A stretch of DNA of 64,000 nt from Gimesia chilikensis (GCF_008329715.1 NZ_VTSR01000002.1:143578-207577), one strand, 5' to 3'; counted from the first letter of the stretch, positions 24,711 to 34,287 are shown. Numbers and translations: made by a program. The notes: generated from the letters alone by a model not told the origin.

Positions 24711-25874
24711 ATGACCAAACAATCGGTAAATAAAAATGGATCGACCCAGGGCCCGTTTTGCGTCTGGTCCGGCATCGATTTTGTCAACTTCGTCAAACTG
24801 ATGCGGTTGCGTCCTACTATTCGCTGGTCCGGTATTTACCGTTTGATTTCTTCAGGCGTTCTGAGTCTTTCCAATTCCTGTTTGAGCGGACTCGAAAGCC
24901 TGATTTACAGTCGCAAAGTCAAGCAGACAAAACTCGAATCACCAGTCTTCATCATCGGTCACTGGCGGAGTGGCACCACGCTGCTGCATAACCTGATGTC
25001 GATGGATCAGCAGTTTATCTATCCCAACATGGGAGCCATGCTGTTTCCTTCACACTTTCTGCTGACCGAACGCGTGCTGAAGCATGTCGTCAAGCATCTG
25101 ATTCCCAAACAGCGGCCGATGGACAATATGCCCGTCACCTGGGACCTGCCCCAGGAAGATGAGACATCGATCATGCTGCTGCACCTGATGTCCCCTTACC
25201 TGGCGATCGCGTTCAGTGATCAGCCCGAAGTCTACGATCGGTTTTATGAACTCGATCAATTGACTCCCAAGGAAGACAAAGTCTGGCGGGATACCTTCCG
25301 CTTCTTCATGCAGAAGCTCACCTATCGCGCCGGTGGCAATAAGCGTGTGCTGTTGAAATCACCAACACACACGTTTCGTATCCGCTTCCTGCTGGATATG
25401 TTCCCCGATGCCCGGTTCGTCTATATCCATCGCAACCCGTACAAGGTTTACAATTCGACATTGCACCTGCGGAAAACAATGTTTGGCGACAACGGCTTTG
25501 CCCCGCTCGACATGGAAAAACTTGAAGAGGATATGTCGAACATTTACGTCAATCACCTGCACGTTTACGAGCGGGATCGCCAGATTGTTCCGGAAGGACA
25601 GTTGCACGAAGTCAGCTTTGAAGATCTCACTTCCGATCCCGTCAGTGAGCTGAAGAAGGTTTACGAGCATCTGAACCTGACCGGGTTTGAAGACCTGGAA
25701 AAGAACATGCAGCCGTATTTGAAGGATCAGAAATCCTACAAGAAAAACAAATACGAAATGGACGCTGCCCAGGAAAAGAAGATCTACGAACGCTGGCAGA
25801 AAGCCTTCGAGATGTTCGGCTACGAACGGCTGCCTTCCGATGCCCTGATCAAGAAAGCCCGTGTCGCTTCCTGA
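24711..25874 (+). CDS. Sulfotransferase family protein
   Basis: The 387-residue protein has the PAPS-binding motifs of sulfotransferases. VFIIGHWRSGTTLLHNLMS at residues 79-97 is the 5'-phosphosulfate loop, and RFVYIHRNPYKVYNSTLHL is the 3'-phosphate motif with its Arg and Ser. LLKSPTHTFRIRFLLDMFPDA lies between. The N-terminal 75 residues are helical and could carry a membrane-associated segment. Such enzymes transfer sulfate from PAPS to a carbohydrate or small molecule; the acceptor is not known. It ends directly against the convergent gene at 25875 without a gap. Confidence 0.9.
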   Translation: MTKQSVNKNGSTQGPFCVWSGIDFVNFVKLMRLRPTIRWSGIYRLISSGVLSLSNSCLSGLESLIYSRKVKQTKLESPVFIIGHWRSGTTLLHNLMSMDQQFIYPNMGAMLFPSHFLLTERVLKHVVKHLIPKQRPMDNMPVTWDLPQEDETSIMLLHLMSPYLAIAFSDQPEVYDRFYELDQLTPKEDKVWRDTFRFFMQKLTYRAGGNKRVLLKSPTHTFRIRFLLDMFPDARFVYIHRNPYKVYNSTLHLRKTMFGDNGFAPLDMEKLEEDMSNIYVNHLHVYERDRQIVPEGQLHEVSFEDLTSDPVSELKKVYEHLNLTGFEDLEKNMQPYLKDQKSYKKNKYEMDAAQEKKIYERWQKAFEMFGYERLPSDALIKKARVAS

Positions 25875-26402
25875 TCACGCGTCTGACTGATCGTTGTTCT
25901 CTTTCTCAGACGACTCTGATTTGCGGTGCTGTTTCTGTCTGAGTTCTGTCAGCTGCTTTTCCAGGATCCGCTGCTGGTCCTGAATCCGCGAGATCAACGC
26001 CGTCGAGCGTACGCGCGACGCACTCATGTCAGCAATCGCGCTCAGGATCACCCAGAACGCGATCAGCAGGATACCGCCCCAGTAGACCGCGAACAGCCCC
26101 GGGTAGGTCTTCCAGGGCATATACGGAGCGTCGCCGATGACGATCAGGAAACCAATCAGGATCAGCAGTCCCGAGGTTTGCATCCGCCTGCGATATTGTT
26201 TGGAGAAGAACTGGTAGTCATCATCGCTCAGTTCATCGTCATGCTGACGATGAAACCAGGAAGTGCGATGTAACTGAATCAATCCTGCTCCGAATAAAAC
26301 CAGGAGTGTGCCGACAATAATGCCGGGAATTGTATCTGCCACAATGGGTACATCCTTGAGTGTTGATGGGGGAACCCCCTTGATCTGTTGAAATGTCGCC
26401 AT
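25875..26402 (-). CDS. Three-helix membrane protein, unknown function
   Basis: I do not recognise a family. The 175-residue product has three predicted membrane helices: IPGIIVGTLLVLFGAGLI near residue 25, TSGLLILIGFLIVIGDA near 75, and GLFAVYWGGILLIAFWVIL near 102. A cytoplasmic coiled-coil tail follows (ISRIQDQQRILEKQLTELRQKQH), ending in charged residues. It is monocistronic, starting at 26402 and ending against the sulfotransferase gene. It could be a scaffold or sensor, but nothing in the sequence shows a job. Confidence 0.7.
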   Translation of the reverse strand: MATFQQIKGVPPSTLKDVPIVADTIPGIIVGTLLVLFGAGLIQLHRTSWFHRQHDDELSDDDYQFFSKQYRRRMQTSGLLILIGFLIVIGDAPYMPWKTYPGLFAVYWGGILLIAFWVILSAIADMSASRVRSTALISRIQDQQRILEKQLTELRQKQHRKSESSEKENNDQSDA

Positions 26403-26644
26403 TCCAATCTTCCCGTCTGCTCAGTTTCAAGTCTAACAAATTCGGTTTCAGATGAAACGCGTCCAGCGAAAATTTATTGTGCAGACCGGCTGAGGGAGGA
26501 AACATGGAGAAAACGGCGAAGCAGACATTTTGTCCGGATTGCAAACGGGCTGACTGGGATGCAGGGATATGTTGTTTTTCGGCAACATTTCCCTGCGCTT
26601 CGGGGAATCGTAGCTGATGCGGACAGCGATCCTTCCGAGTGATT

Positions 26645-27685
26645 TCAATGGTCGTCGGTTGCTGCAGCGGAAATGACTTTTGGTAGTGAACGAAAGAGGA
26701 TCGTGAAATAAACGCCGACCAGTGTGATCCCGGGAATCCACCACCAGAGAGTGACGGCCAGCTTTTCGGGAGACGGCGACGTGTTATAAATCGTCAGATG
26801 ATGCTCCGGATTCAATCCCGGTAACAGGTTCGGGTAGAGCGCAGCGGTGCCACCAAAAATGAACAGGTAGATAAATCCGACCGAACTCAGGAACGCGAAC
26901 ATCGGGCGATTCAGTCTGCGGAGCAACAGCGTGCCTCCCAGTGCCAGGCATGCCAGGATAGGCAGAATCCAGATCCACGGATGATCAGAGAAACTCGCCT
27001 GAGCGTGTGGCTGGACCAGGTAACAGGCGGTGAACATGATTAGCGTGAGGAGCACTGAGCCTCCCCATAACCAGTTAGCACTGGTTTGCGCTCTTTGATG
27101 AATAGCGCCGTCTGTTTTTGCAATCAGCCAGAGAGCACCATGATGCAGCAGGATCACTGCAGAGGTGATGCCTCCCAGAATTGTGAACCAGTCCAGAATG
27201 CCTGTCTGCTTGCCGATTCGGAAATTGGTCCACAACGGTTCGAAGAAGTCACCTTCTGCATTGAGGGGGACACCGCGAAAGACATTCGCCATCGCCGCTC
27301 CGAGAATAATGACCAGCAGTCCGCTGGAGACAAACAGCATCATATTCCAGAAATGGATCCACAGGGAATCTTCGAGAAAGTGCGGCAGCTCAATACTGAT
27401 GGCCCGGAAGATCAACAGCCAGACGACCATCGTCAGGGGGAGATAGAAGCCGCTGAACATCGCACTCATAAAGCCCGGAAAGGCCATCATCATGGTGCCA
27501 CCCGCGGCGATCAGCCAGACTTCGTTTCCATCCCACAGCGGGGCGATGGACTGCATAATCTGTTTCTGTTCTGACCGGTTTTTGGCCAGGATCAGATGCA
27601 GAACGCCGATTCCCAGGTCGAAGCCATCCAGCACGACATAGGTGGCAATCATAAAGACCAGTAATATTAACCAGAGTGTTTCCAT
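26645..27685 (-). CDS. cydB: Cytochrome bd ubiquinol oxidase subunit II
   Basis: CydB is the structural partner of CydA in the bd-type quinol oxidase, a high-affinity terminal oxidase in the inner membrane. The 346-residue product starts MIATYVVLDGFDLGIG within its first helix, has the PLWDGNEVWLIAAGGTMMMAFPGF block, and shows eight to nine membrane helices (e.g. GGITSAVILLHHGALWL). It lies five bases after cydA on the same strand, so the two form an operon. Length is near the family norm. The oxidase is commonly used under low oxygen or when the aa3-type enzymes are inhibited. Confidence 0.95.
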   Translation of the reverse strand: METLWLILLVFMIATYVVLDGFDLGIGVLHLILAKNRSEQKQIMQSIAPLWDGNEVWLIAAGGTMMMAFPGFMSAMFSGFYLPLTMVVWLLIFRAISIELPHFLEDSLWIHFWNMMLFVSSGLLVIILGAAMANVFRGVPLNAEGDFFEPLWTNFRIGKQTGILDWFTILGGITSAVILLHHGALWLIAKTDGAIHQRAQTSANWLWGGSVLLTLIMFTACYLVQPHAQASFSDHPWIWILPILACLALGGTLLLRRLNRPMFAFLSSVGFIYLFIFGGTAALYPNLLPGLNPEHHLTIYNTSPSPEKLAVTLWWWIPGITLVGVYFTILFRSLPKVISAAATDDH

Positions 27686-27690
27686 CTCGC

Positions 27691-29049
27691 TTAAGTACCC
27701 TCTCCAGTAGCGATTTCAGCGTCAACTTGTGGCAGTCTGTCCGGTCCGTGGGCAATCAGGCGGGTGGCCAGGAAGAAATACAAAACGGACAACAGCAGGT
27801 AAAGTCCCAGAAAGCCCAGCAGGGTAAACATTACGTTCCCTTCCGAAATATTCCGGGAGGCACCGTCTGCGGTTTTCATTAATCCATAAATCAACCAGGG
27901 CTGCCGACCGATCTCAGCAGTAAACCAGCCTGCCGTATTTGCGATGAAGGGAAAGGGCAATGAAAGCATCAGCAGCCAGAGCAGCCAGCGTGTGGTGTGT
28001 AATCGCTGTTTGAGAGTGAAGACCATACTCAGCCCCATCAGTGCGATGAAGATCGTGCCTAAACCGGCCATAATGTGATACGAGAAGTAAAGCAGTTCAA
28101 TATTGTCCGGCCAGAGATCGCGATCGTAGGCCGTCAATCCCTTCACTTCCGCATTCCAGCTGGCATAGGTCAAAAAGGAAAGCACGTTGGGGATAATGAT
28201 CGGGTTATCGATCTTAAGTTCATCCAGGTTGGGTTGGCCGATCAAAACCATGCCGGCACCATCTTCGGTATGAAAGTGGCCTTCCATGGCTGCGAACTTG
28301 ACGGGCTGATGCTTCAGCACCTGTTTCGCTTCCCAGTCCCCCGTAGGCATGACGGCGATCAGGCTGGCTGTAAAACCGACGATCACCGCGACCTTGAGAT
28401 ACTTCCTCGAGATTTCCACATGCTCTCGTTTCAGAAGATGGTAGGCAGCGATCGAAGACATGGTAAAGCTCCCGGTGATCACGGCGCCGGTCATTGTGTG
28501 CAGATATTGCTTGAGTGCCCAGGGATTGCTCAATAAAGCCCAGATGCTGGTGAGGTGGTAGACGCCGTTCTCATCGATGCGATAGCCTACCGGATGTTGC
28601 AGAAACGCGTTGGTACAGATAATGAAGTAGCCACTCAGCCAGGTGCCTAGCAGTAAGAGAAACGAAACACCCCAGTGCAGTTTCTTACTGAGTTTCTTCT
28701 CCCCAAAGATCAACAGGTACAGAAACGCCGATTCCAGAAAGAAGGCGAAGATGCCTTCCATCGCCAGGGTCTGGCCCAGGATCGATCCGGTGGACTTCAC
28801 CAGTTGTGACCAGTTCGTCCCGAACTGGAATTCAAGTGGAATCCCGGTGACGACCCCCATGACAAAGGTCAGCCCGAATATTTTCAGCCAGAAGCGAGCG
28901 GCGACATCGGCCCAGGCGTGGCCGCGGAGCCCCAGTGTCTTGAGAATAAAAATCAGCAGTGCCAGGCCCATTGTCAGTTGGGGGAACAGATAATGAAACG
29001 AGGCGGTAAAAGCAAACTGCACGCGATGTAACAGGAGTGAATCCAGCAT
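27691..29049 (-). CDS. cydA: Cytochrome bd ubiquinol oxidase subunit I
   Basis: CydA binds the b558, b595 and d hemes and the quinol. The 452-residue product begins LLHRVQFAFTASFHYLFPQLTMG, which carries the conserved N-terminal heme-ligand histidine. It then has AMEGIFAFFLESAFL, KYLKVAVIVGF, and near the C-terminus TAGWFTAEIGRQPWLIYGLMKTADGAS, a signature block. At 452 residues it is shorter than the E. coli protein, consistent with a short Q-loop of the type seen in cyanide-insensitive forms; this is inferred from length. cydB follows. No cydDC or cydX was seen. Confidence 0.95.
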   Translation of the reverse strand: MLDSLLLHRVQFAFTASFHYLFPQLTMGLALLIFILKTLGLRGHAWADVAARFWLKIFGLTFVMGVVTGIPLEFQFGTNWSQLVKSTGSILGQTLAMEGIFAFFLESAFLYLLIFGEKKLSKKLHWGVSFLLLLGTWLSGYFIICTNAFLQHPVGYRIDENGVYHLTSIWALLSNPWALKQYLHTMTGAVITGSFTMSSIAAYHLLKREHVEISRKYLKVAVIVGFTASLIAVMPTGDWEAKQVLKHQPVKFAAMEGHFHTEDGAGMVLIGQPNLDELKIDNPIIIPNVLSFLTYASWNAEVKGLTAYDRDLWPDNIELLYFSYHIMAGLGTIFIALMGLSMVFTLKQRLHTTRWLLWLLMLSLPFPFIANTAGWFTAEIGRQPWLIYGLMKTADGASRNISEGNVMFTLLGFLGLYLLLSVLYFFLATRLIAHGPDRLPQVDAEIATGEGT

Positions 29050-29110
29050 TCCTCTGATATCCAGACGCTGTGATCAGGGACTGGCTTTCGCCACGCGCCC
29101 TGGTTCAAGT

Positions 29111-30070
29111 TTAGTTTTTAACTTCGGGAATATTCTGTAACCAGTAAATCATGACTTTGCCCACTTTTTCCAGGCTCGCACCCGAGCAGGCACGGGGAAC
29201 ATCCCGTGTGGTATGCCAGGCCGGGTAATCGAAGTCGATGATGTCGCAGGTCGGAATCCCCGCGATTTCATTCAAGGGTAAATGATCGTCGCGGATTTCA
29301 AATTTTGCCTGGGGGATGAACTGTCTGACTCCCACTTTTTGTGCTGCCAGCCAGATGCTGCGCGTCAGCTGTGGAGCATACTTGATACTGTTCTTTTCCA
29401 TGTAGATCGCGAGATTCTTATCGGCAATCATGTCGAACAGCACGCCGTATACGTATTCGTAGTCGCGCGGTTCCGATTTATATTGGTTTGCGAAATACTT
29501 GGAACCCAGAAAATAGGGATCGTTCTGTCGGTAGACCAGCTCTTCGCCATCAAAGAATACGAAATCGACTCCGTAGCCGTGGCTGATTTTGAGCTCGGAC
29601 ATCAGGTTGCCGAGTTCCATCAGAAAAGCGACACCGCTCGCCCCATCGTTCGCACCGATGAACAGACCCTGCGGGTTGTAGCGGTCGCGATCGGGAAAGG
29701 GACGTGTGTCGTAATGACAGGCCAGCAGGATGCGTTGTTTGGCATCCGGATTCCAGCTGACGATCATGTTGTTCATCCGCACGGGAGTGCCCCGGATGGG
29801 ATGTGGCGCATCGAAGGACTGAAACTTAACCTGGGCCTTCAACTCGCGAAAATGTTCAGCGATCAGTTTCTGCTGTTCCGCCATGCCGGTCGAACCGCTG
29901 ACGCGTGATTTCAAACGGCAGATTTTTGTGAGGTAGCCGAAGGAACGGGCGGCATTGAATTCAGGCTCGGCGGCACAAGCGTTGTTTACCAGACAGACGT
30001 AGATGACTGCCCCGATCATCAACGGGAATGAGAGTAAGAGAACGCGTCTGCCTGCCTGGGTAAATTGCAT
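29111..30070 (-). CDS. Glutaminyl-peptide cyclotransferase-like M28 enzyme
   Basis: The 319-residue exported protein (hydrophobic start LLLSFPLMIGAVIYVCLV) has the M28 zinc-site pattern. LLACHYDTRPFP leads to ANDGASGVAF with Asp142, FFDGEE holds Glu176 and Glu177, and DYPAWHTTRD holds His286. DDHLPL and the WHTxxD ending, together with the ACHYD start, match animal-type glutaminyl cyclase as I recall it more than ordinary aminopeptidases. It would convert N-terminal Gln to pyroglutamate in exported proteins. It lies between the cydA and TSUP genes, all leftward. A plain M28 aminopeptidase remains possible. Confidence 0.8.
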   Translation of the reverse strand: MQFTQAGRRVLLLSFPLMIGAVIYVCLVNNACAAEPEFNAARSFGYLTKICRLKSRVSGSTGMAEQQKLIAEHFRELKAQVKFQSFDAPHPIRGTPVRMNNMIVSWNPDAKQRILLACHYDTRPFPDRDRYNPQGLFIGANDGASGVAFLMELGNLMSELKISHGYGVDFVFFDGEELVYRQNDPYFLGSKYFANQYKSEPRDYEYVYGVLFDMIADKNLAIYMEKNSIKYAPQLTRSIWLAAQKVGVRQFIPQAKFEIRDDHLPLNEIAGIPTCDIIDFDYPAWHTTRDVPRACSGASLEKVGKVMIYWLQNIPEVKN

Positions 30071-30127
30071 TTCCTGCCTGCTATCTGAAAAATCCGTTCA
30101 AAAATGGTCATCCCGCGAAGGTAGATT

Positions 30128-30934
30128 CTACATCAATAATAACCGGATCGACATACAAACTATAGCCACATACAGCACCGTACGTATGAATGACTCTCCT
30201 TTACTCACGGCCAGGTGTGAGCCGATCCAGCCTCCAATGGACATCCCTACTGTCAGGTACAATCCGGTTGCCCAGTATATTTTACCCTGCCAGGCAAAAA
30301 TGCCGATGGCGGCAATCGTGTAAATCGCGACGATGAAGACCTTGTGCATGTTCGTACGGACCAGATCGATCTTCATCAGGTTGTTCATGATCGCAATCAG
30401 GATAAACCCGATCCCCGCTTGAATGAAACCGCCATAAAAGCCAGCCAATACCATCAACAGGTGTCCCGCCACCGAATGGCCTGCGGATTCTGCCGGCTCT
30501 GTTGCTTCCGTATTCACTTCTGCTGATCCGGTTGCCAGTTCCTCAGTGACATTCTGTGGGGGCTTTTTCTTTTTGCGTTGCCCCAGAATCATCGAGACCA
30601 GCACGCCCAGCATCACGGTTGCCAGGATGCGGTTAAACCAGACACCAGTGATTTTGGTTCCCAGGAACGCTCCCAGAAAAGTACCGGGCAACGCACACAA
30701 CGCCAGAGAAAAACTGAGCCTGAAGTCGGAAAATCCCTTCTGCCTGAAACCGGCAATCGCTGTGAGGTTCTGTCCCAGGATCGCCACGCGGGCCGTTCCA
30801 TTTGTGACAGCTCCCGGAATTCCCAGAAAGATCATCGTTGGCATCACAATCAGAGAGCCACCGCCGGCCAGAACATTCAGCATACCTGCAATCACACCGA
30901 CGCCAGCCAGTAATAAATTCTGCCACCAGTCCAA
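30128..30934 (-). CDS. TSUP (TauE/SafE) family sulfite/anion exporter
   Basis: The 268-residue membrane protein has the two-repeat TSUP layout. The first half opens LAGVGVIAGMLNVLAGGGSLIVMPTM and has GTARVAILGQNLTAIAGFR. The second half repeats it as LMVLAGFYGGFIQAGIGFILIAIMN, followed by NMHKVFIVAIYTI. A charged cytoplasmic segment (RKKKKPPQNVTEELA) lies between. The family carries sulfite, sulfoacetate or similar anions. The substrate cannot be read from sequence. It is 58 bases upstream of the glutaminyl-cyclase-like gene, on the same strand. Confidence 0.87.
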   Translation of the reverse strand: MDWWQNLLLAGVGVIAGMLNVLAGGGSLIVMPTMIFLGIPGAVTNGTARVAILGQNLTAIAGFRQKGFSDFRLSFSLALCALPGTFLGAFLGTKITGVWFNRILATVMLGVLVSMILGQRKKKKPPQNVTEELATGSAEVNTEATEPAESAGHSVAGHLLMVLAGFYGGFIQAGIGFILIAIMNNLMKIDLVRTNMHKVFIVAIYTIAAIGIFAWQGKIYWATGLYLTVGMSIGGWIGSHLAVSKGESFIRTVLYVAIVCMSIRLLLM

Positions 30935-31059
30935 GGGATTGACTTTCTATTCTGTCTCGGGGAAAGAGTTACCGATGGTCGTCACCTGCATCGGGGGGTA
31001 TAATGCATGCTATCGGCGTCTCAGTGTAAAAGTTTCCGCAGCAGAGTACCAAGTCAATC

Positions 31060-31704
31060 ATGGTGAATTTACGGCAAACCCCCGTAATCTTTTTTGAGGA
31101 AAAGTCGTTCTGGACCACCGTGTTCTGTTCGACACTTCTGATATTGAGCTCTGCCTGCCAGTCGTCGGAATCGACGGATCTCACTGAGGCTGCTTCCCCT
31201 GCCCAGGCATCCGATGAGTCGGTTACTCCCGTTCCGCTGGAAATCGGGGACTGGCGGCGTGTTGAAGAACTGATTCGAGAACACGCCGGCCAGATTGTTG
31301 TCGTCGATCTCTGGTCGACCTCCTGTCCCCCCTGCATACAGGAGTTCCCGGATTTCGTCGCTCTGCAGCAGCGGTTTCCTGAATCGGTGGTCTGCATCTC
31401 GTTCAATTGTGATTACTTTGGCGGGAAACGGCACCCGCCGGAATCATTCCGCCCTCAGGTGAAGCAGTTCCTGACAAAACAGCGGGCGCACTTTCCCAAT
31501 ATCCTGAGTAATGTTGCCGCTGAGGAATTCTTCCCTTCCATCGACCTGGCTTCGATGCCCGCGACCTATGTTTTTGATCGCCAGGGGAAAGTCGCTAAAC
31601 GCTTTGACAATGATCATGGTTACTATGGCAAAGGGGGCTATACCTATCAGAAGGATGTGATCCCCTTTCTGAAATCTCTGGTCGAACAGCAGCAGACTAA
31701 ATAA
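31060..31704 (+). CDS. TlpA/thioredoxin-like exported protein
   Basis: The 214-residue protein has a membrane-targeting N-terminus (FWTTVFCSTLLILSSACQSS) whose Cys33 could be a lipid-anchored residue, though the lipobox is imperfect. A thioredoxin fold follows with VVVDLWSTSCPPCIQEFPDF; the active-site pair is Cys89 and Cys92 (CPPC). Cis-proline and strand regions are present in SMPATYVFDRQGKVAKRF. It probably acts as a periplasmic or membrane-bound disulfide reductase or redox partner. Its final eight bases overlap the convergent DUF1614 gene. Confidence 0.87.
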   Translation: MVNLRQTPVIFFEEKSFWTTVFCSTLLILSSACQSSESTDLTEAASPAQASDESVTPVPLEIGDWRRVEELIREHAGQIVVVDLWSTSCPPCIQEFPDFVALQQRFPESVVCISFNCDYFGGKRHPPESFRPQVKQFLTKQRAHFPNILSNVAAEEFFPSIDLASMPATYVFDRQGKVAKRFDNDHGYYGKGGYTYQKDVIPFLKSLVEQQQTK

Positions 31705-32449
31705 CCAGGGCCGCGATCAGACCGGAGAGGACAATCCCGTCCCAGGTTCCCGCGCCACCAATACTGATGGAGGGGGCTTCCAGTTTTTTAAAGTCATTCC
31801 AGTGCATCAGGTCAGCACCGATCAGGGGACCGGAGATTCCAATCACGAAAGCAACCGGGGCACGCAGTGCTTCGAAGTCGCGACCGACTTCACCCGCCAT
31901 CGGGGCGAGGATTCCAAAGCCCAGAATTGTGGAGCAGACAGCCACCAGCGGAGGAATGAAAAACGGAATTACAATTCCCATACCGGGTACCAGCCGCGAG
32001 GTGCGGTTGCAGATCAGAATATTCAACGCCATACCGAAAATCATGGCCAGGGTGGGTGTCTGACCTCCTGCAAAAATGTATCGCGAGAGCCAGATCGCCA
32101 GCAGGACCGGAATGACACAGCCTCCCAGATTGACGGCCACGATTGCTTCCTGACGCAGTTTCTGCATCTGAGGCATGATCTGCACGCCTCCCAGGGGGCC
32201 AAAGTAGGGAACATTCACCTCTTTATCCAGCGGGAAGCGAGCGATGGGGAAGTTGATCAGGGAACCGAAGATCATGCCGAACAGGACCAGAACCGCAGCC
32301 GTGGGGCTCAAATGCAGGTTTCTCAGTGCGGTTTCTGCCAGATTCACGAACATCAGGGGCAGGATGCATCCCAGAAAGATCATCAGGCTGAACAGCATGC
32401 AGCCAGCGGCCTGGGCATTAGCGTAGGGATTCGGTTGCGGGCTCGACAC
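31697..32449 (-). CDS. DUF1614 family membrane protein
   Basis: The 250-residue product has about seven membrane helices and glycine-rich loops typical of DUF1614: FGPLGGVQIMPQM, VNLGGCVIPVLLAIWLS, GMGIVIPFFIPPLVA and a C-terminal IGGAGTWDGIVLSGLIAAL. The family has no established function. The gene is monocistronic, with its promoter in the 226-base space before aroC. Confidence 0.78.
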   Translation of the reverse strand: MSSPQPNPYANAQAAGCMLFSLMIFLGCILPLMFVNLAETALRNLHLSPTAAVLVLFGMIFGSLINFPIARFPLDKEVNVPYFGPLGGVQIMPQMQKLRQEAIVAVNLGGCVIPVLLAIWLSRYIFAGGQTPTLAMIFGMALNILICNRTSRLVPGMGIVIPFFIPPLVAVCSTILGFGILAPMAGEVGRDFEALRAPVAFVIGISGPLIGADLMHWNDFKKLEAPSISIGGAGTWDGIVLSGLIAALVI

Positions 32450-32675
32450 GGGTTACTCTTTCCAGTCTATCTCTGCGACAGAGCGGCTTTTAGATACATT
32501 TACACAGGAGACCGGCGCGCCGGGCCGACTCCCGCGACATTTTAGCGGCTGAAGTCGCAATTCTGCAGGTTTTCAGCGGGAATATTCCGAACAATTCCTA
32601 CCTTCTCGGTGAATTCGACTACCAGATACATCTGGTGAGGATGATTTTCCCCGACGTCCCGCTACAATTCAAAGT

Positions 32676-33818
32676 ATGGCAGGAAATTCATTTGGACAAG
32701 CCTTTCGGATCACAACAGCTGGCGAAAGCCACGGTCCGGGCAATGTAGTTATTATTGATGGTGTTCCCCCGGGAATCCCGATCAGCGTGGAAGATCTGCT
32801 CGTCGACCTCAACCGGCGTAAACCCGGGCAGAGCAAGATCGTCACTCAGCGGAAAGAAGCCGATCATCCGGAAATTCTGGCCGGCGTCTTCGAAGGTGTG
32901 ACCACCGGCACGAGTCTTGCCATCCTGATCCGGAACGAGGATCAGCGGAGCAAAGACTACAGCGATATCAAAGACAAGTATCGCCCGGGACACGCCGACT
33001 ACACCTATGACGCCAAGTACGGTTTCCGCGATTATCGTGGCGGCGGGCGTTCCAGTGCCCGTGAGACCAATGTGCGCGTTGCCGCGGGTGTGGTCGCCAA
33101 GAAAATCCTGCAGGCCGCATTCGGCGGACAGATCGTCGGCTATGTTACCCAGGTAGGGCATCTCAAAGCTGAGATCGCCGACCCTACCGCAATCACCACA
33201 GAACAGGTCGAACAGTTTGCTGATGGGACACCGAATCCCGTGCGTTGTCCGGACCACGGTCTGGCACAGGAGATGATCTCGTTCATTGATCAGATCCGCA
33301 TGGATGGGGATTCAATAGGCGGAGTCGCGGAAGTCGTGGCTCTGAATGTTCCTCCGGGACTGGGTGAGCCGGTATTTGACAAACTCAAGGCAGACATCGC
33401 GAAAGCATTATTCAGCATCCCGGCCGTGCTGGGAGTCGAATACGGTTCCGGTTTTGGCTGTGCCACCATGCGGGGAAGCGAGAATAACGATCACTTCGTC
33501 GCGGAACAAAACGAGGGTACGCCGGTCATCAGCACCGATTCCAATCGGCATGGTGGTAGCCTGGGTGGCATTTCCACCGGACAGCCGCTGGTCTTCCGTG
33601 CTGCAGTGAAGCCGACCAGCAGTCTGCTGATTGAACAGCCCACCGTGACCCGCTCAGGGGAAGCGACGACGATCCGTACCAAGGGTCGTCACGATCCCTG
33701 TCTGCTGCCCCGGTTCGTCCCCATCGCGGAAGCCATGCTGGCCATCACGCTGGCCGATCACTGGTTACGCTGGCGGGCGCAGTGCGAAGCGGCACCGGAG
33801 CGGCCCGACCACGTTTAA
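32676..33818 (+). CDS. aroC: Chorismate synthase
   Basis: This enzyme forms chorismate from EPSP at the last step of the shikimate pathway, using reduced FMN. The 380-residue product has the family signatures GESHGPGNVVIIDGVPPG at residues 17-34, YRGGGRSSARETNVRVAAG, GVEYGSGFGCATMRGSEN and RHDPCLLPRFVPIAEAML. Length is normal. The yjbQ-type gene follows after a 19-base gap and is probably cotranscribed, although the pathways are not linked. Confidence 0.97.
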   Translation: MAGNSFGQAFRITTAGESHGPGNVVIIDGVPPGIPISVEDLLVDLNRRKPGQSKIVTQRKEADHPEILAGVFEGVTTGTSLAILIRNEDQRSKDYSDIKDKYRPGHADYTYDAKYGFRDYRGGGRSSARETNVRVAAGVVAKKILQAAFGGQIVGYVTQVGHLKAEIADPTAITTEQVEQFADGTPNPVRCPDHGLAQEMISFIDQIRMDGDSIGGVAEVVALNVPPGLGEPVFDKLKADIAKALFSIPAVLGVEYGSGFGCATMRGSENNDHFVAEQNEGTPVISTDSNRHGGSLGGISTGQPLVFRAAVKPTSSLLIEQPTVTRSGEATTIRTKGRHDPCLLPRFVPIAEAMLAITLADHWLRWRAQCEAAPERPDHV

Positions 33819-33837
33819 CAGGAAGGAGCCTTATCTC

Positions 33838-34257
33838 ATGGCCTGGATACAGAAACAGATCCGACTTCCCGCGTTGCCGCGCGGTTTTCATATCGTCACT
33901 CGAGAAGTGCTCAGCGAAGTTCCTGAACTGTCCCAGATTGAAACCGGGTTGATGCATGTCTTCATCATGCATACCTCCGCCTCACTCTCGATTAATGAGA
34001 ATGCGGATCCGGATGTCCCCGTCGATCTGGAAATGTCGTTCAACAAGATCGCCCCGGAAGCGTTTCCCTATATTCATACCTGCGAAGGTCCCGATGACAT
34101 GCCGGCGCATGTGAAAGCATCAATGATCGGAAATTCGTTGACGATCCCCATCAGCGGCGGGCGTCTCTGCCTGGGTACCTGGCAGGGGATTTATCTCTGT
34201 GAGCATCGTAACCACGGCGGCAGCCGACGACTGGTCGTCACGATTCAAGGCGAATAG
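33838..34257 (+). CDS. YjbQ/UPF0047 family protein
   Basis: The 139-residue protein matches the YjbQ (secondary thiamine-phosphate synthase enzyme) family: LMHVFIMHTSASLSINENADPD near residue 40, then YIHTCEGPDDMPAHVKASMIG, and a closing RLCLGTWQGIYLCEHRNHGGSRR. The histidines of HTS, HVK and EHRNH form the conserved cluster. Members give weak thiamine-phosphate synthase activity, but the physiological role is not settled. A GAAGGAG ribosome site precedes the ATG at 33838. The gene follows aroC closely. Confidence 0.93.
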   Translation: MAWIQKQIRLPALPRGFHIVTREVLSEVPELSQIETGLMHVFIMHTSASLSINENADPDVPVDLEMSFNKIAPEAFPYIHTCEGPDDMPAHVKASMIGNSLTIPISGGRLCLGTWQGIYLCEHRNHGGSRRLVVTIQGE

Positions 34258-34276
34258 GCGCTGGTAACCAGCGCCT
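34256..34276. terminator. Convergent-gene palindrome, probable terminator stem
   Basis: AGGCGCTGGT at 34256-34265 pairs perfectly with ACCAGCGCCT at 34267-34276 across a single central base. It sits right at the yjbQ-type stop codon, before the convergent beta-propeller gene. No T tract follows on either strand, so it may act as a stem-only or bidirectional end or protect the transcripts. Confidence 0.45.
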
Positions 34277-34287
34277 GTCACCACATC

